Below, piece after piece: positions 48,957 to 57,636 of a DNA stretch of 64,000 bases. The stretch lies in contig NZ_JALJXJ010000007.1 in NCBI RefSeq assembly GCF_024170005.1, positions 62,001-126,000 on the forward strand, read 5' to 3'. How positions within the stretch are numbered: the first letter of the stretch is position 1; each line of letters begins with the position of its first letter. This DNA comes from Azospirillum lipoferum. Lineage in GTDB: Bacteria; Pseudomonadota; Alphaproteobacteria; Azospirillales; Azospirillaceae. The translations under genes and the position numbers were made by a program. The notes beneath the pieces are model-generated. The model worked only from the letters and a program-made list of their open reading frames with translations. It had not been told where the DNA came from and did not search any database.

Positions 48957-49646
48957 ATGAACGCATTGGTTCTGGTTGCCGAGGATGAACCGGAGGTCGC
49001 CCGGATCATCATGGGCTATCTCGATCGCGAAGGGTTGCGCACGGTCAGGGCGGAGAACGGGCAGATCGCCCTCGATCTCCATCAGCAGCTGAAGCCCGAC
49101 CTCGTCATCCTCGACGTGAAGATGCCGAAGCTGGACGGCTTCGAAGTCCTGGCCGGCCTCCGCCGCCGGGGAGATACCCCGGTGATCATGGTCACCGCGC
49201 TCGACGAGGATCTGGACAAGCTCCAGGCGCTGCGGATCGGGGCCGACGACTACATCGTCAAGCCCTTCAATCCGCTGGAGGTCGTGGCCAGGGTGAAGGC
49301 GGTGCTGCGCCGGGCGATGGGCCGGAGCGACAGCGCCGTGATCCGGGTCGGTCCGGTCGAGATCGACCTGACCGCCTATGCCGTCAATGTCCAGACCGGC
49401 GACGCACGGGTCCGCGTCGACCTCACGGCGACGGAATTCCGCATCCTGTCGCATATGGCCCGCCAGCCGACCCGCGTGTTCAGCCGCGCCGAGCTGATCG
49501 ACGCCTGCCTGCCGGAAAGCGACACGCTGGAACGGACGATCGACACCCATGCCAGCAACATCCGGCGCAAGTTGCAGGCTGCGGGGCTCGCCGCCTTCTT
49601 CGAAGGGGTGCGCGGCGTCGGCTATCGGCTGACCGCCGCGCCATGA
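48957..49646 (+). CDS. OmpR-family response regulator
   Basis: 229 aa. Receiver domain with D53 in VILDVKMPKLDGFEVL as the phosphorylation site, T in VTALDED, K in DYIVKPFNP; C-terminal winged helix (TATEFRILSHMARQPTRVFSRAELIDAC ... GVGYRLTAAP). AAGGA precedes ATG 48957. It belongs to the BaeR/SmeR-like branch that governs efflux operons, and lies directly after the exporter genes. Confidence 0.9.
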   Translation: MNALVLVAEDEPEVARIIMGYLDREGLRTVRAENGQIALDLHQQLKPDLVILDVKMPKLDGFEVLAGLRRRGDTPVIMVTALDEDLDKLQALRIGADDYIVKPFNPLEVVARVKAVLRRAMGRSDSAVIRVGPVEIDLTAYAVNVQTGDARVRVDLTATEFRILSHMARQPTRVFSRAELIDACLPESDTLERTIDTHASNIRRKLQAAGLAAFFEGVRGVGYRLTAAP

Positions 49647-50728
49647 AGCCGATCAAACCGCTGAACCGCCAGCTGGTGACGGCGATGGCGGGCGTGACCG
49701 GCCTCGCGCTGGTGCTGATGTGCGCCGGCATGTTCCTGTTCTACGCCTTCATCTATTTCCGTTTCTTCGGTCCCGAGGGGCTGGAGGATATGCCGGAGCC
49801 CGACAGCTATTGGCCGTCGCCCGCCGAGTGGGTCGCCTTCCTCACGCTGTGGGCCGTCGGGCTGGCGGGCGCCATCCTGGCGGCGATGCGCTTCGCCAAC
49901 CAGCTCATCCAGCCGCTGGATGCGGTCGCGACGGCGGCGCGGCGGATCGCCACCGGCGATCTCGGCGCGCGCGCCGCGCCGACCAGGGCGTCCTTCGCCG
50001 AGACCCGCCAGCTGATCGAGGATTTCAACCACATGGCCGGCCAGCTGAGCCGGGCCGAGGCGGAGATGCGGGCCTGGCACGCGGCGGTCGCCCATGAGCT
50101 GCGCACCCCGCTGACCATTCTGCGCGGCCAGTTGCAAGGCTATGTCGACGGCGTCTTCATCCCCGACACGCCGTCCCTCCGGACCCTCCTGACCCAGGTC
50201 GAGGGGTTGGGCCGGATCGTCGACGATCTGAAGATCCTGACGCTGGCGCAGAACGGCCGGCTGGAACTGCGGTTAGAGCCGATCGATCTGGCGCAGGAGG
50301 TCGTTTCCGTGGTGACGGCCATCGGTCCCATGCTGCAACTGGCCGAGGTCTCGGTCAGGCTGGACCTGGGAGCCGTGGTGGTCGATGCCGACGGTGCGCG
50401 CATCCGCCAGTCGCTGGTGGCGCTGCTCGACAATGTCCGGCGCCATGCGGCCCCCGGCGAGGTGGTGATCGAAACCCGCGTGACCCGCGACCATGCCATC
50501 CTGCGCGTCTGCGACAACGGCCCCGGCCTGCCGGAGGAGGCCGCCACCGGCATCTTCACCCCCTTCTGGCGCGCCGACGAATCCCGGTCGCGCCGGACGG
50601 GCGGCAGCGGTCTGGGGCTGGCGGTGGTGAAGGCGATCGCGGAGGCGCATGGCGGCGGCGTGTCGGTGAAAGCCTCCGACCCCCATGGCGCGACGTTCGA
50701 GATCCAGCTGCCGATGCAACGCAGGTGA
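49643..50728 (+). CDS. Sensor histidine kinase
   Basis: 361 aa: two membrane helices (~12-38, ~60-83) flank a short ~20-aa periplasmic loop; HAMP (~85-135); H-box HELRTPLTIL with H151; N-box LVALLDNVRRHA; G boxes DNGPGLPEEA and GGSGLGLAVVKAI. The small periplasmic loop suggests membrane-level sensing. It overlaps the regulator gene (ATGA) and meets the convergent GntR gene after 16 nt. Probably senses the compound the exporter removes. Confidence 0.9.
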   Translation: MKPIKPLNRQLVTAMAGVTGLALVLMCAGMFLFYAFIYFRFFGPEGLEDMPEPDSYWPSPAEWVAFLTLWAVGLAGAILAAMRFANQLIQPLDAVATAARRIATGDLGARAAPTRASFAETRQLIEDFNHMAGQLSRAEAEMRAWHAAVAHELRTPLTILRGQLQGYVDGVFIPDTPSLRTLLTQVEGLGRIVDDLKILTLAQNGRLELRLEPIDLAQEVVSVVTAIGPMLQLAEVSVRLDLGAVVVDADGARIRQSLVALLDNVRRHAAPGEVVIETRVTRDHAILRVCDNGPGLPEEAATGIFTPFWRADESRSRRTGGSGLGLAVVKAIAEAHGGGVSVKASDPHGATFEIQLPMQRR

Positions 50729-50744
50729 GGCGGCGGAGCCCCCG

Positions 50745-51449
50745 TTACAGGCCGCTCGCCGCGCGGCGGAGGTCGAGCAGTTCCTGCACCTTGGCCATGT
50801 TCTCCAGGCTGTGTTCGACATGCAGCCTTGCCGCCGTGCCGGCGGCCACCCGGTCGCGGGCGAAGATGGCGTTGGCGATGGCCTGGTGCTCCTCAAGCCC
50901 GGCATCCTTGAGGTCGATCCACAGGATCTCCAGCAGCAGCGCCAGCTGGAGCTGTTCGTAGACCTGTTCGGTCACCCGGATCAGCACGTCGTTCCGGGTG
51001 ATCTCCGCGATCACCCTGTGGATGCGCAAGCCCAGATCCAGCACGCGGGCCGCGTCCACGCGGCTTCCGGCCATCGACAGGTTCAGCGCCTCCATCTCCT
51101 CGATGATGGCGCGGATGCGGGCGAAATCCTCCTCCGTCGCGACGTCGCAGGCGATCTCGGCGGCGCAGACATCCAGAACCTGCCGCACCACCAGGAGGTT
51201 GCGCACGGTCGGCAGATCGACATCGACCACGCTGTAGCCGACATTGCGTTGCCCGACGACCAGCCCCTCCTTCTCCAGCTTCATCAAGGCTTCGCGCAGG
51301 GGGGTGCGGCTGACCCCCAGCCGTTCGGCGAGCCGGCTTTCCGACAGCCGTTCGGACGGGCGCAGGCGGCCCGACAGGATCATCGCCTTCAGCTCCTTGT
51401 AGGTCTTCTGGCGAACCGACTGGTCCGATCCGGTCTTGTCCTCAGCCAT
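50745..51449 (-). CDS. GntR-family (FCD) regulator of the guanidino/amine cluster
   Basis: 234 aa from ATG 51449. N-terminal winged helix (TYKELKAMILSGRLRPSERLSESRLAERLGVSRTPLREAL), then an FCD domain. Upstream in-frame starts lie in the promoter region. It is divergent from the ureohydrolase gene. Dyads around 51542-51571 share an 11-bp core with a site before the aminotransferase gene at 56185, so it probably controls both transcripts. The effector is unknown, perhaps a guanidino compound or polyamine. Confidence 0.87.
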   Translation of the reverse strand: MAEDKTGSDQSVRQKTYKELKAMILSGRLRPSERLSESRLAERLGVSRTPLREALMKLEKEGLVVGQRNVGYSVVDVDLPTVRNLLVVRQVLDVCAAEIACDVATEEDFARIRAIIEEMEALNLSMAGSRVDAARVLDLGLRIHRVIAEITRNDVLIRVTEQVYEQLQLALLLEILWIDLKDAGLEEHQAIANAIFARDRVAAGTAARLHVEHSLENMAKVQELLDLRRAASGL

Positions 51450-51541
51450 CGTCGCCCCACCCGTCCCTTTCGCTGACCCGCACCCTTGATAGGGCCTGTG
51501 CGGCATCCAGGCAAGCCGGCCGCAAAGCCGCTTGCACTCGC

Positions 51542-51571
51542 ATCCAATATTGGATACGATTTTGTATCCAA
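51542..51571. promoter_or_regulatory. Overlapping dyads, putative GntR operator
   Basis: A perfect 14-bp palindrome ATCCAATATTGGAT (51542-51555) overlaps TTGGATAC-N6-GTATCCAA (51550-51571). Both are FCD-GntR-like. The core ATATTGGATAC (51547-51557) recurs at 56185-56195. Located between the divergent gntR and ureohydrolase genes. Confidence 0.6.
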
Positions 51572-51735
51572 CAAGGGTGAACGGCAAGAAATCCTTGATC
51601 GGCAAAGAATTAGAAGAGCCGGCAATGCTGCCGGCCATCGACACCGGGGAAGCGGAACCACAGTGCAGGCGTCACGGGCTTTGACAGGCGGCCGCATGGG
51701 CATCGAGCCCGGCGGCGCCAACAGAGGAGACGTGC

Positions 51736-52782
51736 GTGTTCGATCACCGCAAGCTGGAACGATTGCGGGCGCGGTACTCTCATTCCCGCGGGGATGAGGT
51801 GGCGAACCCGGCCTTTGCCAAGGTGGCGTCCGAGGTTTTCAAGGATGGCGACGTCCGGCAGGCTCCCTATGCCGGGATCGCAACCCTGCTGAAGGCGCCC
51901 TACCGGCCGGAGGTGGCGCCCGACTTCATCGGGATCGACATGGCGCTCTACGGCATTCCCATGGATCTGGGCGTGACCAACCGCTCGGGCGCCCGCTTCG
52001 GCCCACGCGCCGTGCGCGGTGTCGAGCGGGTCGGGCCTTATGAGCATGTCCTGGGACTGGTTCCCTCCGGCGACCATGTGGTGGTGGATGTCGGCGACGT
52101 CCCCTTCCGCAGCCGGTTCGATCTCGCCCAGGCCCATGAGGACATCGAACGGTTCGTCGCCGCGATGGTGGCGGCCGGGACCGTGCCGCTGGGGGTGGGA
52201 GGCGACCACTCCGTCACCCTGCCGGTCCTGCGCGCGATCGGCCGCGACCGTCCCGTCGGCCTGATCCACATCGATGCCCATTGCGACACCGGCGGGTCTT
52301 TCGAGGGCTGCAAGTTCCACCATGGCGGGCCGTTCCGTCAGGCGGTGCTCGACGGCGTGCTCGATCCGGAACGCACGATCCAGATCGGGATCCGCGGCAA
52401 TTCCGAATATCTCTGGGACTTCTCCTACGAGTCCGGGATGACGGTGATCCATGCCGAGGAGGTGGAGCTGATGGGGGTGCGCGCGGTGATCGACCGCATG
52501 CGGCGGGTCGTCGGCGACGGGCCCACCTATGTCAGCTTCGACGTCGACGGCCTCGATCCCGCCTTCGCCCCCGGCACCGGTACCCCGGAGGTCGGCGGCC
52601 TGACCTCGGCCCAGGCGCTGGCCATCCTGCGCGGAGCGGTCGGCCTCGACGTCGTCGGCGGCGACGTGGTGGAGGTGGCGCCGCAATATGACCCCACCAG
52701 CAACACCGCACAGGTCGCCGCCCAGGTGCTGTTCGAAATCCTGTGCCTGACCGCCGTCGCGCGGAACCGGTCCCGGATTTGA
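51736..52782 (+). CDS. Ureohydrolase (agmatinase/guanidinobutyrase family)
   Basis: 348 aa, starting at GTG 51736 after GAGGAG. Binuclear Mn site ligands: His in GVGGDHSVTLP, DAHCD in GLIHIDAHCDTGG, and the Asp pair in SFDVDGLDPAFAPGTGTPE. The family hydrolyses guanidino groups to urea: agmatine, 4-guanidinobutyrate, 3-guanidinopropionate or arginine. The specificity loop does not let me choose. Neighbouring genes (ABC importer, class III aminotransferase) suggest a pathway guanidino acid to amino acid plus urea, then transamination. The length is a little above the ~305-320 aa of typical agmatinases, nearer to guanidinobutyrase-like enzymes. Confidence 0.85.
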   Translation: MFDHRKLERLRARYSHSRGDEVANPAFAKVASEVFKDGDVRQAPYAGIATLLKAPYRPEVAPDFIGIDMALYGIPMDLGVTNRSGARFGPRAVRGVERVGPYEHVLGLVPSGDHVVVDVGDVPFRSRFDLAQAHEDIERFVAAMVAAGTVPLGVGGDHSVTLPVLRAIGRDRPVGLIHIDAHCDTGGSFEGCKFHHGGPFRQAVLDGVLDPERTIQIGIRGNSEYLWDFSYESGMTVIHAEEVELMGVRAVIDRMRRVVGDGPTYVSFDVDGLDPAFAPGTGTPEVGGLTSAQALAILRGAVGLDVVGGDVVEVAPQYDPTSNTAQVAAQVLFEILCLTAVARNRSRI

Positions 52783-52873
52783 AAGCCATGAAATGCCAAG
52801 ACCGGAAGCGGGACCAAACCCGCATCAACAAGAAACAATCCTGAAAACAGTCCACTGAACAGGGACAATCACG

Positions 52874-53731
52874 ATGAAGACTCTGATCCTCGCCTCGACG
52901 CTGCTGCTCGCCGCGGTGTCGGCCACCATCGGCAGCGCCGCCACTGCCACCGCGCAGACCAAGCCGGCGGCCATCACCATCGCCACCGAAGGCGCCTATG
53001 AACCGTGGAACTTCACCACCCCCGGCGGCAAGCTGGACGGGCTGGAGATCGATCTCGCCAACGACCTGTGCGCCCGGATGGCCGTCCGCTGCACCATCGT
53101 GGCGCAGGATTGGGATGGCCTGATCCCGGCGCTGAACGCCCGCAAGTTCGATGCGATCATGGCGTCGATGATCGTGACGGAAAAGCGCCTCGCGGTCATC
53201 GGCTTCAGCGAGCCCTACGCGCCGACCGCCGCCGCCATCATGGTCGAGAAGACCAGCCCGCTCGCCAGGCTGCCGGGCACCGGCACCACGGTCGATCTGG
53301 GCGGCGACCCCGCCAAGGTGAAGGCCGCACTCGACCCCATCGCGGCGCAGCTGAAGGGCAAGTCGATCGGCACCCAGACCGCCACCAGCAACACCACATT
53401 CCTGGAAAAATACCTCAAGGACAGCGTGACGGTCCGCGAATACAAGACCACCGAGCAGCATGACCTCGACTTGCAGGCCGGCCGCATCGACGGCGTGGTC
53501 GCCCAGAAAAGCTCGCTGACCGCCCTGCTCGCCAAGCCCGACTACCAGGCCTTCACATTGGCCGGTCCGACCTTCGTCGGCGACGTGTTCGGCAAGGGCA
53601 TCGCCGTCGGCCTGCGCAAGGACGACACCGTCCTGAAGGAGATGTTCGACAAGGCGATCCTGGCCGCCAAGGCCGACGGCACCATCGACAAGCTGGCCCA
53701 GAAGTGGCTGAAGACCAGCCTGATGAACTGA
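52874..53731 (+). CDS. Polar amino acid ABC transporter binding protein
   Basis: 285 aa; signal peptide ending around ATATAQ, then ITIATEGAYEPWNFTTPGGKLDGLEIDLANDLCARM, the SBP_bac_3 (HisJ/ArgT/NocT) hallmark with the usual Asp/Arg ligand positions (DWDGLIPALNARKFD). The subfamily binds arginine, histidine, opines or related cationic solutes. It follows the ureohydrolase by 91 nt and starts the ABC set. Confidence 0.87.
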   Translation: MKTLILASTLLLAAVSATIGSAATATAQTKPAAITIATEGAYEPWNFTTPGGKLDGLEIDLANDLCARMAVRCTIVAQDWDGLIPALNARKFDAIMASMIVTEKRLAVIGFSEPYAPTAAAIMVEKTSPLARLPGTGTTVDLGGDPAKVKAALDPIAAQLKGKSIGTQTATSNTTFLEKYLKDSVTVREYKTTEQHDLDLQAGRIDGVVAQKSSLTALLAKPDYQAFTLAGPTFVGDVFGKGIAVGLRKDDTVLKEMFDKAILAAKADGTIDKLAQKWLKTSLMN

Positions 53732-53832
53732 GGTCTCCCTGCGCCCGCGGCCACGCGGGCGTCGTGCCGCTCCTCCGGGGCGATCCTGACGTGCCGCCCC
53801 TCCGGAGCGGTCCTGGACGGAGCACCACATCG

Positions 53833-54540
53833 ATGCACCTGTTCGACCTTTTCCTGGGGCCGGACGGCTGGGGCGTTCCCCTGCTGGCCGCGGCCCTGAT
53901 GACGGTGGCCCTGTCCATTTCCGGGCTGGCGGTCGGGGCGCTGCTGGGCGCGCTGCTGGCCTATGCCCGCATCGCCGGCGGCCTCCTTGCCAGGACGGCG
54001 GCCGATGCCGTCACCACCGTGCTGCGCGGGGTTCCCGATCTGCTGGTCATCTACCTGTTCTATTTCGGCGGCAGCCAGATCCTGTCCTGGATCGGCAATG
54101 CCGCCGGCTATGACGGCTTCATCGGCCTGCCGGTCTTCCTGACCGGCGTGCTGGCGCTGGGCGTGGTGTCGGCCGCCTATCAGGCGGAAGTCTTCCGCGG
54201 CGCCTTCACCGTCATCCCGCGCGGCCAGATCGAATCCGCCCGCGCCGCCGGAATGGGATCGCTGCTGATGTTCCGCCGGGTCCTGGCTCCCCAGATGATC
54301 CGCCATGCCCTGCCCGGCCTGGGCAATGTCTGGCAGCTGATCCTGAAGGACTCCGCCCTGATCTCGGTGATCGGGCTGGTGGAGCTGCTGCGGGCCGCCC
54401 AGGTCGGGGCGGGATCGACGCGGGAGCCCTTCCTGTTCTATTCGGCGGCGCTGCTGCTCTATCTCGCCATCACCTCGCTGTCCGGACAGGCTTTCCGCTG
54501 GGCGGAAATCCGGTCGCTCCGCCCGTTCAGGAGGGGATGA
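53833..54540 (+). CDS. Polar amino acid ABC transporter permease (HisQ-type)
   Basis: 235 aa, about five helices, with the EAA loop SARAAGMGSLLMFRRVLAPQMIRHALPGLGN. ATG 53833 follows a 101-nt gap; the in-frame start at 53704 runs through the end of the previous gene. The next permease overlaps by 4 nt. Confidence 0.87.
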   Translation: MHLFDLFLGPDGWGVPLLAAALMTVALSISGLAVGALLGALLAYARIAGGLLARTAADAVTTVLRGVPDLLVIYLFYFGGSQILSWIGNAAGYDGFIGLPVFLTGVLALGVVSAAYQAEVFRGAFTVIPRGQIESARAAGMGSLLMFRRVLAPQMIRHALPGLGNVWQLILKDSALISVIGLVELLRAAQVGAGSTREPFLFYSAALLLYLAITSLSGQAFRWAEIRSLRPFRRG

Positions 54541-55271
54541 TGGACCTGTCCTTCATGCAGGCGACGCTGCTGACCCTGCTCGGCGGCCTGCCCCTGACGC
54601 TGCACCTCACCGCAAGCTCGATCCTGCTCGGCGGCGCCGGCGCGCTGGTGCTGGCGCTGATGCGGACATCGGGCATCGTACTGCTGTCGGCTCCTGCGCG
54701 CGCCTATGTCTTCGTCTTCCGCGGCACGCCGCTGCTGATCCAGCTGTTCATGATCTATTACGGCCTGGGACAGTTCCGCCCCGCCCTTCAGGATCTCGGC
54801 CTGTGGAGCTTCTTCCGCGATCCCTATTTCTGCGCCGTGCTGGCCATGGCGATGAACACCGCCGCCTATTCCAGCGAGATCATCCGCGGCGGGCTCGCAT
54901 CGGTGCCGCCCGGCGCGCTGGAGGCGGCATCCGCCTGCGGCATGCGTCCGCTGATGCGCCTGCGGCGGATCGTGCTGCCGCTGGCGATCCGTCAGGCGCT
55001 GCCCGCCTATGGCAACGAGCTGGTGCTGATGGCCAAGGCGACCTCGCTCGCCTCCACCATCACCCTGATGGAGGTGACCGGGCTGGCCGGCAAGATGATC
55101 GCCCAGACCTACCGGGCGGTCGAGATCTTCGCCTGCGCCGGCCTCATCTACCTCGCCCTGACCCTGATTCTGACCCGCGCGGTCCTGCTGCTGGAATGGT
55201 GGCTGTCGCCCCGGCGTCCCCGCCGCCAGCCTGCGCCACCGACGATCTGCACCACCGGAGAACCCGCATGA
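54537..55271 (+). CDS. Polar amino acid ABC transporter permease (HisM-type)
   Basis: 244 aa, five helices, with FRGTPLLIQLFMIYYGLGQF and the EAA loop ASACGMRPLMRLRRIVLPLAIRQALPAYGNE. ATG 54537 overlaps the previous stop. Partner of the HisQ-type permease; both form the inner-membrane channel. Confidence 0.88.
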   Translation: MMDLSFMQATLLTLLGGLPLTLHLTASSILLGGAGALVLALMRTSGIVLLSAPARAYVFVFRGTPLLIQLFMIYYGLGQFRPALQDLGLWSFFRDPYFCAVLAMAMNTAAYSSEIIRGGLASVPPGALEAASACGMRPLMRLRRIVLPLAIRQALPAYGNELVLMAKATSLASTITLMEVTGLAGKMIAQTYRAVEIFACAGLIYLALTLILTRAVLLLEWWLSPRRPRRQPAPPTICTTGEPA

Positions 55272-56098
55272 CGGCGACGCACGCCCTCCCGCCGCAGGCT
55301 GCCGCAACACGGAACGGCACGCCCCCTTGGCCGGTCGAGAAGATCGCCGTCCTCGACCTGCACAAGAGCTTCGGCTCCATCGAGGTTCTGAAAGGCATCT
55401 CCTTCACCGCCAACCAGGGCGACGTCGTCGCCATCCTCGGGTCGTCCGGGTCGGGAAAATCGACCCTGCTGCGCTGCGTCAACTTCCTGGAAACCCCCGA
55501 TGCCGGCGAGATCATCGTCTGCGGCGAGAATGTGCGGATGCGCCGCCGCCGCGACGGCCGGCAGGCTCCCGCCGATCCGGCCCAGCTGACGCGGGTGCGC
55601 ACCCGTGCCTCCATGGTCTTCCAGAGCTTCAACCTCTGGCCCCACATGACCATCCTGGAGAACGTTATCGAGGCCCCGGTGCATGTCCAGCGCCGCCCGC
55701 GAAAGGACTGCATCGAGGAGGCCGAAGCCCTGCTCGACAAGGTCGGGCTGGCAGCCAAGCGCCACGAATATCCGGCGGTGCTGTCGGGCGGGCAGCAGCA
55801 GCGCGCCGCCATCGCCCGCGCGCTGGCCAGCCATCCCGAGGTGCTGCTGTTCGACGAGCCGACCTCCGCCCTCGACCCGGAACTGGTGGGCGAGGTGCTG
55901 AAGGTCATGCGGGCGCTCGCCGAGGAGGGCCGCACCATGCTGGTGGTCACCCATGAGATGGGCTTCGCCCGCCATGTCTCGACCCGCAGCCTGTTCCTGC
56001 ACCAGGGCCGGGTGGAGGAGGAGGGAGCGTCGGCGGAGATGTTCGCCCATCCCCGCACCGACCGCTTCCGCCAGTTCATCCAGCGGAGCCAATCCTGA
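55268..56098 (+). CDS. Polar amino acid ABC transporter ATPase (HisP-type)
   Basis: 276 aa: a ~25-aa extra N-terminus, then Walker A GSSGSGKST, Q-loop VFQSFNLWPHMTILENVIEAP, signature LSGGQQQRAAIARALA, Walker [20 protein letters not shown] 55268 overlaps the permease stop. HisP/ArgT-type importer ATPase. Confidence 0.9.
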   Translation: MTATHALPPQAAATRNGTPPWPVEKIAVLDLHKSFGSIEVLKGISFTANQGDVVAILGSSGSGKSTLLRCVNFLETPDAGEIIVCGENVRMRRRRDGRQAPADPAQLTRVRTRASMVFQSFNLWPHMTILENVIEAPVHVQRRPRKDCIEEAEALLDKVGLAAKRHEYPAVLSGGQQQRAAIARALASHPEVLLFDEPTSALDPELVGEVLKVMRALAEEGRTMLVVTHEMGFARHVSTRSLFLHQGRVEEEGASAEMFAHPRTDRFRQFIQRSQS

Positions 56099-56177
56099 GA
56101 AAGAACCTTTGAGGCTGGACCCATGACCCTGGATCCCGGAGCCCGACCCAAGATGGCGGTTCCGCAGGTCCGGGGCT

Positions 56178-56198
56178 GTATACGATATTGGATACCAA
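56178..56198. promoter_or_regulatory. Second putative GntR operator, before the aminotransferase
   Basis: GTATACGATATTGGATACCA with its flanks (56178-56198) shares ATATTGGATAC (56185-56195) with the site at 51547-51557, and holds the short dyad TTGG-N3-CCAA. It lies in the 139-bp gap before the aminotransferase gene, where a second promoter would be needed. Confidence 0.55.
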
Positions 56199-56237
56199 CC
56201 GAACCACAGACCGGCACGGCCGGCGGGAGAGACGGAG

Positions 56238-57632
56238 ATGACGATGATCGGCGGCAACGACCGGCGGGCGAATTCGCTGGAGGCGCGGGATGTCGCGACC
56301 ATCCTGCACCCCTACACCAACCCGGTCGTCCATGAGGCGGACGGCCCGCTGGTGCTGGCGCGCGGCGACGGCATCCATGTGATCGACAGCGAGGGCAACC
56401 GCTATGTCGAGGCGCTGGCCGGCCTGTTCTGCGCCTCGCTCGGCTTCAGCGAGAGCCGGCTGGTCGAGGCGGCGCACCGGCAGATGCAGGCCCTGCCCTT
56501 CTACCACAGCTTCGGCGGCCGCTCCCACGAACCGGCCATCGAGCTGTCGGAACGGCTGATCGCGATGGCGCCGGTGCCGATGTCCAAGGTGTTCTTCGCC
56601 AACTCCGGCTCGGAGGCCAACGACACCGCCATCAAGCTGGTCTGGTACTATCACAACGCCATCGGCAAGCCGCGGAAGAAGAAGATCATCTCCCGCCAGC
56701 GCGCCTATCACGGGGTGACGGTGGCGTCCGCCAGCCTGACCGGCCTGCCCTACACCCACAAGGCGTTCGACCTGCCGCTCGCCGGCATCCTCCACACCGA
56801 CTGCCCGAGCCTCTACCACCATGGCCTGCCCGGCGAGACCGAGGAGCAGTTCGCCACCCGCTGCGCTCAGTCGCTGGAGGCGCTGATCCTGGGCGAGGAC
56901 CCCGACACCATCGGCGCCTTCTTCGCCGAACCCCTGATGGCGTCGGGCGGCTGCATCGTTCCGCCGGCGACCTATTACGAGAAGATCCAGGCGGTTCTGC
57001 GCAGATACGACATCCTGCTGATCGCCGACGAGGTGATCTGCGGCTTCGGCCGGCTCGGCACCCTGTTCGGCAGCGAGGCCTTCGGCCTGAAGCCCGACAT
57101 GATCTCGATGGCCAAGCAGCTGTCCGCCGGCTATCAGCCGATCTCCGCCCTGATGGTGAACGAGACGATCTACGGCGCGGTCCGCGAGCAGGGTGGTGCC
57201 ATCGGCACCTTCGGCCACGGCTTCACCTACAGCGGTCATCCGGTCGCCACCGCCGTCGCGCTGGAAACCCTGAGGATCTACGAGGAACGCGACATCCTCG
57301 GCCATGTGCGCGCGGTCGCCCCGGTGATGCAGGCGGCCCTGGACGGGCTCGCCGGCCATCCCCTGGTGGGTGACAAGCGCGGCATGGGCCTGATCGGCGC
57401 GCTGGAGATCACCAGCGACAAGGCGACGAAGACGCCGTTCGATCCGGCGCTCGGCGTGGCGGCGAAGGTCGGGAAGTTCGCCCAGGCCCGCGGCGTCATC
57501 ACCCGGGCGATGGGCGACATGATCCATCTCTGCCCGCCGCTGATCATCACCGCCGACGAGATCCGCGACGTGGTTGCAAAGATCGGCGGCGCGCTGGACG
57601 ATACGCTGAGCTGGCTGGAACGGGGAAACTGA
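56238..57632 (+). CDS. Class III pyridoxal-phosphate aminotransferase (omega-amine type)
   Basis: 464 aa. PLP Lys K293 in MISMAKQLSAGYQPISALM, the pyridine-N Asp in LIADEVICGFGRLGTLFG, phosphate-contact Gly/Ser in NSGSEANDTAIKLVWYYHN, and HGFTYSGHPVATAVALE. This resembles putrescine-, taurine- or beta-alanine/GABA:pyruvate aminotransferases. In this cluster it probably transaminates the amino acid left after the ureohydrolase, such as GABA or beta-alanine; inference from context. Confidence 0.87.
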   Translation: MTMIGGNDRRANSLEARDVATILHPYTNPVVHEADGPLVLARGDGIHVIDSEGNRYVEALAGLFCASLGFSESRLVEAAHRQMQALPFYHSFGGRSHEPAIELSERLIAMAPVPMSKVFFANSGSEANDTAIKLVWYYHNAIGKPRKKKIISRQRAYHGVTVASASLTGLPYTHKAFDLPLAGILHTDCPSLYHHGLPGETEEQFATRCAQSLEALILGEDPDTIGAFFAEPLMASGGCIVPPATYYEKIQAVLRRYDILLIADEVICGFGRLGTLFGSEAFGLKPDMISMAKQLSAGYQPISALMVNETIYGAVREQGGAIGTFGHGFTYSGHPVATAVALETLRIYEERDILGHVRAVAPVMQAALDGLAGHPLVGDKRGMGLIGALEITSDKATKTPFDPALGVAAKVGKFAQARGVITRAMGDMIHLCPPLIITADEIRDVVAKIGGALDDTLSWLERGN

Positions 57633-57636
57633 GACG

